Of a DNA stretch of 64,000 bases, positions 46,866 to 54,139 are shown piece after piece (position 1 is the first letter of the stretch; each line of letters opens with the position of its first letter). The notes under the pieces were generated by a model. That model was not told where the DNA came from. It searched no databases and worked only from the letters and a program-made list of their open reading frames with translations. A program made the translations under genes and the position numbers. The stretch comes from Shinella sp. SUS2 (GTDB lineage Bacteria > Pseudomonadota > Alphaproteobacteria > Rhizobiales > Rhizobiaceae), in assembly GCF_001262505.1 (NCBI RefSeq), contig NZ_KQ410725.1:62001-126000 (forward strand), in the 5' to 3' direction.

Positions 46866-47936
46866 ATGAACACGGCCGTTGCGCAAAAGGTCCAGGTGCC
46901 GGATATCGCCGCGCAGGTGACCTATGCCATGCGCATAATGGGTGTCTCTCCCATCCCGCGGAACTACGAGCTGTTCTATGAGGCCTATATCGGCTCCAAC
47001 CCCAAGCTGACGCGGGAACTCGCGGCACTCGGCAGCAAGGCCTCGCAGGAGGAGCTGGACGAGATCGGCGCCCAATATTTCGGCCACCACCATGGCGCCA
47101 CCGCCATCGACGGCGCGCACACGCGGATCGTCGGTGAGCTGGAGGGCCTGCTGCGCCTCCTCAAGCAGGAGCAGACCTCGCTCGAAAGCTACAACAAGCT
47201 GCTCGACGAAACGGTCGTCCGCATCACCGGCAAGAACGCCACGAGCGTCGACATCATCAGAAGCGTCATCGGCGTGCTCACGCAAGCGACGGGCGACACC
47301 ATCAACCAGGGCAAGGAGATGGTGCAGAACGTCGCACAGAAGTCGATCGAAATGGACAATGTGCGCAAGGAGCTCGACGAGTACAAGCGCATCGCCAACA
47401 CGGATTCTCTGACGCAGCTTTCCAACCGCCGCGCCTTCGACGACAAGCTCTCCGCCATCTACAATTCGACGATGTCGCGCAACGTGACCGCGCTGATCCT
47501 CGCCGATATCGACCACTTCAAGAAGATCAACGACACCTATGGCCACCCCGTCGGCGACAAGATCCTCGCTTCCGTCGGCAGCCTGATCCGCGCCAATGTG
47601 CGCAAGGACATCCTCGTCGCCCGCACCGGCGGCGAGGAATTCGCGATGATCGTCGAGGGCAACACCGAGGAAGAGGCGATGGCGATCGCCGAGCGGATCC
47701 GCATCGCGCTGGAGCACACGCCCTTCAAGAACTCCAAGACCGGCGTCAACTACGGCCCCATCACCATTTCGCTCGGCTTCTGCATGGCCTCCTGGGCGGA
47801 AGGCCCGGGCGAACTTTACTCCAAGGCGGACATCGCCCTCTATTGCGCCAAGAACGGCGGTCGCAACCGCACCATGCCCTTCGAGGACGGCATGAAGAAG
47901 GACTTCTCCAAGAGCTGGCTGATCTACCGGAAGTAG
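46866..47936 (+). CDS. Cytoplasmic GGDEF diguanylate cyclase
   Basis: A 356-residue protein without membrane segments. The N-terminal 170 residues are helical (PRNYELFYEAYIGSNPKL, then ARTRIVGELEGLLRLLKQEQ-like sequence) and resemble a rhizobial family of GGDEF proteins. The GGDEF domain has DSLTQLSNRRAF, LADIDHFKKINDTYGHPVGD and active site GGEEF (residues 255-259). At the inhibitory site the pattern is RKDI rather than RxxD, so feedback inhibition may be weak. No EAL domain. AGGAGC precedes the ATG. Confidence 0.93.
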   Translation: MNTAVAQKVQVPDIAAQVTYAMRIMGVSPIPRNYELFYEAYIGSNPKLTRELAALGSKASQEELDEIGAQYFGHHHGATAIDGAHTRIVGELEGLLRLLKQEQTSLESYNKLLDETVVRITGKNATSVDIIRSVIGVLTQATGDTINQGKEMVQNVAQKSIEMDNVRKELDEYKRIANTDSLTQLSNRRAFDDKLSAIYNSTMSRNVTALILADIDHFKKINDTYGHPVGDKILASVGSLIRANVRKDILVARTGGEEFAMIVEGNTEEEAMAIAERIRIALEHTPFKNSKTGVNYGPITISLGFCMASWAEGPGELYSKADIALYCAKNGGRNRTMPFEDGMKKDFSKSWLIYRK

Positions 47937-47957
47937 GCGGCCAAAACCCCTTTCGAA

Positions 47958-47987
47958 AACGGCGCCTTCGGGCGCCGTTCTGCATTT
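47958..47987 (+). terminator. Hairpin terminator after the GGDEF gene
   Basis: A 9-bp stem AACGGCGCC / GGCGCCGTT closed by the very stable TTCG tetraloop, followed by CTGCATTTT. It is 22 bases after the stop codon. Confidence 0.75.
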
Positions 47988-48046
47988 TGCGCGCCCGATG
48001 GAACCCCAGCCGCCATCGCGCGTTCCAGGCGCAGGAGGAACGCGCC

Positions 48047-48124
48047 ATGCAAACGGGATTTTTCGAGCTGACGATGCTGACCGCCCTGATGTTGAGCAGT
48101 CTCATTTGGATCCAGCCCTTCTGA
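48047..48124 (+). CDS. 25-residue single-helix membrane peptide
   Basis: The reading frame ATG to TGA encodes 25 residues, starting MQTGFFELTMLTALM and ending SSLIWIQPF. The middle is hydrophobic enough for one membrane helix. GCAGGAGGAA six bases before the ATG is one of the strongest ribosome binding sites in the window, and the ORF lies in an otherwise empty 305-base gap behind a terminator. I do not recognise the peptide. It could be a small membrane regulator, a type I toxin-like peptide (no antitoxin RNA seen) or a leader peptide for the next gene. Confidence 0.55.
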   Translation: MQTGFFELTMLTALMLSSLIWIQPF

Positions 48125-48241
48125 AGCGGCCGGAGGCCTGTTCCCGCCGGAACATCGTGGCCGGCAGCGCTGTCCTACAACGTCCCCATCAGAACAAGGC
48201 GCCGGGCACGAAGCCGACGGCCGACGACAGGGACCAGGACA

Positions 48242-48889
48242 ATGAAAACGCTCGCCATCGCACTTCTCGCAGGCCTCCTCTCCACCGCAGGCGCCGCCGT
48301 TGCCGCCGACAATACGGTCGATCCGGTCGAGGTCGCCTCGCTCTCCTCCTCCACCCAGAAGACCGGCTGGCTGCAGGTGCTTTCGGGCGGCAAGCCGGTG
48401 AAGTCGGAAAAGAAGATCGCCGCCGTCTCCCGCGCGCCGATCGCCCGCGAACTGGTCGCCTTCACGGAGAAGGTCGCGCCGGGCACCATCATCGTCGACA
48501 ATTCCGAACGCCGCCTCTACCACGTCCTTGGCTCGGGCCTCGCCATGAAATACGCCATCAGCGTCGGCCGCGAGGGTTTTGTCTGGACCGGCTCGGAAAA
48601 GGTGACGCGCAAGACCGAATGGCCGACCTGGACGCCGCCGGAAGACATGCGCGCCCGTGAAGCCAAGAAAGGCAAGATCCTGCCCGTCTCCATGAAAGGC
48701 GGCCTCGAAAACCCGCTCGGCTCGCGCGCCATCTACCTCGGCTCGACCATCTACCGCATCCACGGCACCAACCAGCCGTCCTCGCTGGGCAAGGCGCAGT
48801 CCTCCGGCTGCATCCGCATGGCGAACGAAGACGTCGAACACCTCTATGCCCAGGTCACGACGGGCGTCACGGTCATCGTTCGCGATTGA
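48242..48889 (+). CDS. Secreted L,D-transpeptidase, ErfK/YbiS type
   Basis: A 215-residue protein with a signal peptide (KTLAIALLAGLLSTAGAAVAA). The YkuD domain runs from about residue 80 (GTIIVDNSERRLYHV) and has the active site IHGTN (His174) and SSGCIRM (nucleophile Cys190). There is no peptidoglycan-binding domain. It should make 3-3 crosslinks or attach proteins to the wall; rhizobia have a large family of these. It is the second L,D-transpeptidase within 6 kb and lies next to an M15 peptidase gene. Confidence 0.93.
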   Translation: MKTLAIALLAGLLSTAGAAVAADNTVDPVEVASLSSSTQKTGWLQVLSGGKPVKSEKKIAAVSRAPIARELVAFTEKVAPGTIIVDNSERRLYHVLGSGLAMKYAISVGREGFVWTGSEKVTRKTEWPTWTPPEDMRAREAKKGKILPVSMKGGLENPLGSRAIYLGSTIYRIHGTNQPSSLGKAQSSGCIRMANEDVEHLYAQVTTGVTVIVRD

Positions 48890-48912
48890 TTTCGAGAGCC
48901 ATCGCCCAACCC

Positions 48913-49755
48913 TCAGCGGCAGGCGGAAGCGCCTGCCGCTTTTGCGATCGCGATGAGGTCCGGGCGGTACTCGAAGTGCATCGTATCGTAGTGATACCAG
49001 CGCCCGCCCCAGACAAAGCCGTGCTGCTCGAAGAGCGCGACGATCTCGAGCGGATACTTGTTGGCATATTTCGGCACCTTGCCGGGCTTGCCGCCCGACC
49101 AGATCCAATAGTCGGCGAACTTGGTGTTGAGGTCGATGGCAGCGCCGAAACTGTGCACCGACATGTTTTTCGCACCCGAAACCTTTCGCCAGTTGAAGAC
49201 GCCGGCGGAGGGCGCGAGGTAACGCTTCAACTCAGGCTTCGTCGCAAGCGCATCGCGCACCTTCTCCAGCGCCGCAGCCGCGCCCTGCCGCTTCGTCACA
49301 CGCAGCGTCTCGCCGAACCATTTGACCGGCACCAGATCCGCCTGCACCGCCTTGGCGGATTTCCCATAAAGCCGCATCATCAGCGCATCGCTGCGGATGC
49401 GGCCGGGGTCGAAGTCGACGGCGGGTTTCGCCTCGCAGGCCCCGAGCGGATAGATCTGCCGCAGGCTGTCCTCGACGTCGCCGGCAGCAAGCGCCGCCTG
49501 GTGATCCTTCGCCTTGCCGTCGTCGATCTCTAGCGGTGGCCCGCCGTCCTTGAAGACAAGCGTGTTTCCCTCGATGCCGGCAAGGCTTTCCGGATAGGCG
49601 GCCACCAGCAGTTTCAGGCGGGCCGCAAGGTCGGGTTCCGCAGCACCGGCCGGGGACGCGGCGACGACCAGCATCGCCGCAGCGGCCGCGAGGCGCCGGC
49701 TAGTTGACCGAGATGTTGATATAGTCGCCTCCCGCACCGCGCCAGATTTCGACAT
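48913..49755 (-). CDS. M15-family peptidase (D-Ala-D-Ala carboxypeptidase-like)
   Basis: A 280-residue secreted protein. The signal peptide follows a basic N-terminus (SRSTSRRLAAAAAMLVVAAS). The zinc-peptidase motifs are SVHSFGAAIDLN (His201, Asp208) and HFEY (His260), with GFVWGGRWYHYDTMH typical of the M15C/VanY-like group. It probably trims D-Ala or cleaves peptide stems in peptidoglycan. The ATG at 49755 is inside the upstream gene (56-base overlap) and has only a weak ribosome binding site, implying coupling to that gene; a later ATG would cut the signal peptide. Confidence 0.88.
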   Translation of the reverse strand: MSKSGAVREATISTSRSTSRRLAAAAAMLVVAASPAGAAEPDLAARLKLLVAAYPESLAGIEGNTLVFKDGGPPLEIDDGKAKDHQAALAAGDVEDSLRQIYPLGACEAKPAVDFDPGRIRSDALMMRLYGKSAKAVQADLVPVKWFGETLRVTKRQGAAAALEKVRDALATKPELKRYLAPSAGVFNWRKVSGAKNMSVHSFGAAIDLNTKFADYWIWSGGKPGKVPKYANKYPLEIVALFEQHGFVWGGRWYHYDTMHFEYRPDLIAIAKAAGASACR

Positions 49756-50086
49756 AGATCTGCACGTCGCCGTCGAGCAGACGGCGGGCGGCGCTGCGCT
49801 CGATACGGCCGGCGCGGATCATGCGCTCGGCAAGCTCGCGGTTGCGCGCGGAAGCGAAGAAACTGTCGAGGTCGTCGCCGGGCTGGCGCACGCCGAAGCG
49901 ATGCACATTGGCGCGGTCCTGGCGGAGGACCTGCCAGGGCTGCGTCAGGCGTTCGTTGTTGGAGTTGTAGAGATCGTCCTGGCCGATATAGGCGCCGTAG
50001 CTCTCGATCAGCTCATCCGCCCTGGCCGCACCGGCCGAAACCGCGAGCACAGCGGCGAAAGCCGCCGCAAAAAGTCTTTTTCGCAT
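49700..50086 (-). CDS. Small secreted protein upstream of and overlapping the M15 peptidase
   Basis: A 128-residue protein I do not recognise, with a signal peptide (KRLFAAAFAAVLAVSAGAARA, cleavage before DELIESYG). The mature part has a conserved-looking YIGQDDLYNSNNERLTQPWQVLRQDR, no Cys, and ends in a beta-rich DVQIYVEIWRGAGGDYINISVN. GGAG seven bases before ATG 50086 decides the start. The 56-base overlap with the M15 gene suggests the two are one operon and perhaps work together in the periplasm. Confidence 0.78.
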   Translation of the reverse strand: MRKRLFAAAFAAVLAVSAGAARADELIESYGAYIGQDDLYNSNNERLTQPWQVLRQDRANVHRFGVRQPGDDLDSFFASARNRELAERMIRAGRIERSAARRLLDGDVQIYVEIWRGAGGDYINISVN

Positions 50087-50164
50087 TCCCTGCTCCACTT
50101 TCCGGCCAAAGCCGATCATCATCGAAGACAAGACGGGTGACGGTGGCGGGATATTCGCCGACGC

Positions 50165-50773
50165 CTACCACATGGACGTGGCGGCACGGCCGGGCCAGTC
50201 CCGGTCGTAGGCGGCGCCGTCGAAGCCCTTCTTGGCCGAGGCGAGCATCTGCCCGACCGTCGGCAGGCAGGCCGTATCGCGGTGTTTTTCCGGATTCCAG
50301 AGGTCGGCGCGCAGCACGGCGCGGGCGCATTGCGAATAGACCTCGTCGATGGTGATGACGACGACGGAGCGCGGGTGTTTGCCGTCCATCACGAAGCGTC
50401 CGGTGATCTCGGCGTCAATGCGCACCACGGCGCGACCGTTGAGGCGCATCGTCGTGTTGGAGCCGGGAATGAGGAACATCAGCGCGACACGCGGGTCACG
50501 AACGATGTTGGAAAGCGAATCGATGCGGTTGTTGCCGCGCCAGTCCGGCAGCATCAGGGTACGCTCGTCCTCGATATGAATGACGGCGCCGGCATCGCCG
50601 CGCGGCGAACAATCGAGCCCCTCCGGTCCGACCGTGGCAAGCGCCATGAAGGGCGAGGCCTCGATCATCATGCGGTACTCCGGCAGCAGATAGTCCGTCA
50701 CCTTGGCGAGCGAGGCTTCGCCCGGCACCCCGTAAAGCGCGTTCAGTTCCTCGACCGAAGTGACGATGCTCAT
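50165..50773 (-). CDS. PPOX-type flavoprotein (pyridoxamine 5'-phosphate oxidase-like)
   Basis: A 202-residue split-barrel protein. The fold signature runs from FMALATVGPEGLDCSPRGDAG through LMLPDWRGNNRIDSLSNIV and VALMFLIPGSNTTMRLNGRA. It matches the MSMEG_1061-like group of FMN or F420-binding proteins rather than true PdxH, whose PLP-contact residues are not evident. The substrate is unknown. AGGAGA precedes the ATG at 50773. Confidence 0.88.
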   Translation of the reverse strand: MSIVTSVEELNALYGVPGEASLAKVTDYLLPEYRMMIEASPFMALATVGPEGLDCSPRGDAGAVIHIEDERTLMLPDWRGNNRIDSLSNIVRDPRVALMFLIPGSNTTMRLNGRAVVRIDAEITGRFVMDGKHPRSVVVITIDEVYSQCARAVLRADLWNPEKHRDTACLPTVGQMLASAKKGFDGAAYDRDWPGRAATSMW

Positions 50774-50846
50774 GCCTGTCTCCTGTGCTGTGCGACCGCT
50801 GCCGCGCTTCGCACCCTTGCATGACAGGCGCGTGACGAAAAGCCCG

Positions 50847-51755
50847 TCAGGCGGCGATGCGCTCCCGATCCTCCGCAAGGAACTGCACGATCCGGTCGAT
50901 GACAGGCTCGGCGGAGACGATGCGGCGATGGCCGAACCCGTTCGCCCATTCGAGCGTGACATTCGGCCCGGAGGCGGCGTAGCGCCGGGCATGCAGCGCC
51001 GGCACCTCCTTGTCGTCCTCGGCATGAAGGACGAGCATGGGAGACTTCAGCCGGCCTGCGCCGTTGGCCGCGTCGAAGGCCGAAAGCGGCGCGCCGGCGA
51101 TGCGCTCGACATGGCTCTCCAGCGCGCCCTGCGCCTTCGGCCCGAGCTTCAGGAAACGGCCAAGGTCCTTGAACAGCCAGGTCATCTCGCTCGGCGAGCC
51201 GATGGTCACCAGCCGGCGCGGCCGGTGCGCCGGCACCGACGGCACGAGGCCGCTCGCCGCGCAGGCGAGCGACGCCCCGCCGAAGGAATGCCCGCAAAAA
51301 TAGTCGAAGCCGCCGAAACGCTGCCACGCCGCGTCGATCGCCCTGACGGCCATCGGCAGCGTCAGCGTGCGCCCGCCCGAGGCGCCGTGCCCCGGCAGGT
51401 CGAGCGCCACCACCTCATGGCCGGCGGCGACCAGTGCCTCCGTCAGCGCCGAAAGATAGGCCGCGCGCGAGCCCCAGCCGTGTACCACGAGAACGCGGCC
51501 GGCAAAATTCTGGCATGGCCGCGTGGCAAAACGGTGCGCCACGGCCCGGCCACCGGCAAAGGCGAGCGGCACGCGTTCGGCCTGCCGCATCCAGCCGGCC
51601 GAACGCGCGAAAAGGTCCTTCTCCTTCGCCGTGCGCGGCCGGCGGCCGGGCGTCGTCGCAAAGAGGCGGAAGGCGGCGCGACCGGCCGCATCGGGGGAAA
51701 TCCTCGCGACGCCGGACAGCGCCAGCCGGATGACCTTCAAGCCAAAGGATGCCAT
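50847..51755 (-). CDS. Alpha/beta hydrolase
   Basis: A 302-residue hydrolase. The oxyanion strand is VLVVHGWGSRAAYLS, followed by VALDLPGHGASGG. The nucleophile elbow is GHSFGG, the acid lies in LVLHAEDDKEVP and the His in FGHRRI. The substrate is unknown. The gene is divergent from a MarR regulator 48 bases away, with a symmetrical operator between them, so it is probably MarR-controlled. The ATG at 51755 is preceded only by a weak GGA. Confidence 0.9.
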   Translation of the reverse strand: MASFGLKVIRLALSGVARISPDAAGRAAFRLFATTPGRRPRTAKEKDLFARSAGWMRQAERVPLAFAGGRAVAHRFATRPCQNFAGRVLVVHGWGSRAAYLSALTEALVAAGHEVVALDLPGHGASGGRTLTLPMAVRAIDAAWQRFGGFDYFCGHSFGGASLACAASGLVPSVPAHRPRRLVTIGSPSEMTWLFKDLGRFLKLGPKAQGALESHVERIAGAPLSAFDAANGAGRLKSPMLVLHAEDDKEVPALHARRYAASGPNVTLEWANGFGHRRIVSAEPVIDRIVQFLAEDRERIAA

Positions 51756-51774
51756 AGTGGGAATCCAAAAAAGA

Positions 51775-51810
51775 TGTTCAATGCTGAACAATAAAGTACA
51801 ACGATGAACA
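51775..51810. promoter_or_regulatory. MarR operator candidate between the hydrolase and marR-like genes
   Basis: TGTTCA-ATGC-TGAACA (51775-51790) is a perfect 6-4-6 inverted repeat. A third TGAACA half-site (51805-51810) overlaps the start of the MarR gene. The sites fill the 48-base divergent promoter region, a classical layout for autorepression and control of the divergent gene. Confidence 0.7.
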
Positions 51811-52274
51811 AAAATCAAGCCTTCCCCTGGGATCATCCGCGCTTTCGCAGCTGGATCGGCGTGGGGCGCGCCTGCCAGCTGATGCAGCAGGCGATGAGCC
51901 GGGCGATCGCCCATCTAGGCATCAAGCCGCCGCATCTCGACATCCTGATCAATCTCTATCGCTTCGACGGCATTTCCCAGCAGGACCTCGCCCGCAAGCT
52001 GCTCGTCGGCCGCTCCAACATGAGCATGCTGCTGCCGCAGCTCGAAAAGCGCGGCCTGATCGAGCGGCGGGCCGACGCCAAGGACAAGCGTGTGCTGCGC
52101 CTGTCGCTGACGGAGACCGGCCGCAGCCTGACCGAGGAGGCGATGACCCTGCAGACCGGCCTCATCGACCGCACCCTCTCGCAGGCACCGGCCGAGCGAT
52201 GCCTGGAGGTCGCCGAGGCGATGGAGGACATCATCCGCATCCTTCAGACGATGGAACCGGAAGACCCGGTCTAG
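51804..52274 (+). CDS. MarR-family transcriptional regulator
   Basis: A 156-residue winged-helix protein. DNA recognition is in GISQQDLARKLLVGRSNMSMLLPQLEKRGLI split by the usual turn, and the wing is RRADAKDKRVLRLSLTETG. The ATG lies close behind the operator and has no good ribosome binding site, so translation may be weak or nearly leaderless. It probably represses itself and the divergent hydrolase gene. Its stop codon shares CTAG with the stop of the convergent ltrA-like gene. Confidence 0.92.
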   Translation: MNKNQAFPWDHPRFRSWIGVGRACQLMQQAMSRAIAHLGIKPPHLDILINLYRFDGISQQDLARKLLVGRSNMSMLLPQLEKRGLIERRADAKDKRVLRLSLTETGRSLTEEAMTLQTGLIDRTLSQAPAERCLEVAEAMEDIIRILQTMEPEDPV

Positions 52275-53482
52275 ACCGTGGCGACGTGATCCGCCCGCGT
52301 CGATTTCAGCGACAGGAACTCCCAGAGCGCGACACCGAACAGGACGGCGGCCGCGGCCATGAAGAGCTGGTAGGGCTCGACGAAGGGTACGGCCACCGAG
52401 AGCGCAAGCAGCGCGGCGCTGCCGGCGATATGCGACAGCGGCGAGCGGCCGCGGATCGCCGCCTTGAACCAGATGTTGCCTGCAAGGAAGACCACAGGCC
52501 CGCCGATGATCGCACTCGCCGTCTTGAAATCGACCGCGCCATGCGGATGGGCAAGCGCGAACTCCTCCGCCACCGCCGAGAGGATGATGCCGGCGACGAT
52601 CGGGATATGGGCATAGGTGAAGGCCATGCGCGCGATGCGGCCCGGCGTCGCCGAATGCTCGATGAGATGCGCCGCCTCGCCATGGCCGAAGCGGAAATAG
52701 ATCCACCACATGGTGGCGGTCGAGAGGAACGCGACGGCGAGTAGGAGAATGGTGAAGCCGTCGAGCAGCTCCATGCCGGCAACCGTCCGCCCGGTGACGA
52801 GGATCGTTTCGCCAAGGCAGATGATGACGAAAAGCGCGCAGCGCTCCGCCATGTGCTCGCCGGAAACCTGCCAGTCCCCCACCGTCGAGCGACCGAGGCC
52901 GGGCACGACGAAGCCGAGCGCCGGAGAGGCATATTCGATAGCGAGCGCGACCAGCCACAGTCCCAGCCGTGCCTCGCCCTCGACAAAGGCGCCCGCCAGC
53001 CAGAACACGCCGGAAAACACCGCCCAGATCGTGATGCGCGTGAAGTTGAGGCTGTTCTGCGGCCATTCGCGTCGCATCACATAGGCGGTGAAGGCCGCGC
53101 GGCCGACCTGCATGGTGACGAAGACGAGAGCGAAGAGCAGCCCGCCCGCGCCGAAGGCCGTCGGAATGGCGATCGACAGCATCAGGCCGAGGAACATCAG
53201 CACGAAGAGCAACAGGCGCACCGGCGCCTTGTCCGGATCGAGCCAGTTCGTCACCCAGGTCGTGTCGATCCACACCCACCAGATGGCCATGGTCAGCATC
53301 GCCGCCTCGACGAGGCCGAGCAGCGAGTAATGCGCCGCCAGCGAATGGGAAAGCTGGATGATCGTCAGCACGAAGACGAGGTCGAAGAAGAGTTCGGCGA
53401 AGGCCACCTTGCCTTCCTGGGCGGTGCCGCGCGCCCTGAGGCAGGCGGAATTGGCGAAACGGTCGTCGGTCGTCGCCGTCAT
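52271..53482 (-). CDS. Low temperature requirement A (LtrA)-family membrane protein
   Basis: A 403-residue protein with about ten membrane segments and the LtrA family marks FAELFFDLVFVLTIIQLSH, IWWVWIDTTWVTNWL, GEHMAERCALFVIICLGETIL and FRFGHGEAAHLIEH. Named from a Listeria mutant; the biochemical role is unknown. AAAGGAA lies about ten bases before the ATG at 53482. The next gene upstream on the same strand encodes a TMEM175-like protein only 17 bases away, so the two are probably co-transcribed. Confidence 0.92.
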   Translation of the reverse strand: MTATTDDRFANSACLRARGTAQEGKVAFAELFFDLVFVLTIIQLSHSLAAHYSLLGLVEAAMLTMAIWWVWIDTTWVTNWLDPDKAPVRLLLFVLMFLGLMLSIAIPTAFGAGGLLFALVFVTMQVGRAAFTAYVMRREWPQNSLNFTRITIWAVFSGVFWLAGAFVEGEARLGLWLVALAIEYASPALGFVVPGLGRSTVGDWQVSGEHMAERCALFVIICLGETILVTGRTVAGMELLDGFTILLLAVAFLSTATMWWIYFRFGHGEAAHLIEHSATPGRIARMAFTYAHIPIVAGIILSAVAEEFALAHPHGAVDFKTASAIIGGPVVFLAGNIWFKAAIRGRSPLSHIAGSAALLALSVAVPFVEPYQLFMAAAAVLFGVALWEFLSLKSTRADHVATV

Positions 53483-53499
53483 GGCTGGCGTTCCTTTTT

Positions 53500-54066
53500 C
53501 TACAGGCGCTCGATCCGCCGGTCGGGCACGATCCACAGAAGCGCGACCGCGGCATAGATGACATGGGAAATCACCGGCGAGACAAAGGCAAGCCCGATCG
53601 CCGCGAGATAGAAGAGCGGCGAGAAGCGCCCCTTGAAATCGCGCCCGAAGGCCTCGCGCAGCCGCTCGGCATCGGGGTGCACGGCAACGATGCGCACCTG
53701 CAGGATCTCGTAGGCGACGGCGGAGAGCAGCAGGATCGCGCCATAGAGCGCGGTCGGAAGCGGCGCGGCCGGATTGTTGCCCATCCAGGCCGTGACGAAG
53801 GGAATGAGCGACATCCAGAACAGGAGGTGCATGTTCGCCCACAACACGCCGCCGCTCGCATTGCCGCACACCGTCAGGAGATGGTGGTGGTTGTTCCAGT
53901 AGATCGCGACATAGACGAAGCTGAGGAGATAGCCGAGAAAGACCGGCATCAATGGCATGAGGGCAGCCAGCGTCGGCTCGGCCGGCACGGTGAGCTGCAG
54001 AACCATGATTGTGATGATGATGGCGATCACGCCATCGCTGAAGGCTTCGAGCCGTCCCTTGTTCAC
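53500..54066 (-). CDS. TMEM175-like (DUF1211) membrane protein
   Basis: A 188-residue protein with about five or six membrane segments. The N-terminal RLEAFSDGVIAIIITIMVL is the TMEM175 signature, whose F-S-D lines the ion pathway in bacterial potassium channels of this family. AIYWNNHHHLL follows. True channels usually have two such repeats or assemble from single repeats as tetramers, as expected here. The start is GTG with GAGG close upstream. Confidence 0.88.
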   Translation of the reverse strand: MNKGRLEAFSDGVIAIIITIMVLQLTVPAEPTLAALMPLMPVFLGYLLSFVYVAIYWNNHHHLLTVCGNASGGVLWANMHLLFWMSLIPFVTAWMGNNPAAPLPTALYGAILLLSAVAYEILQVRIVAVHPDAERLREAFGRDFKGRFSPLFYLAAIGLAFVSPVISHVIYAAVALLWIVPDRRIERL

Positions 54067-54139
54067 GCGCGCCTCACACCCCTGTCTTTATTAGACATGA
54101 AGCAAGTTGCGCTGAGTCGCTACAGCGGATTTTTCGGCG

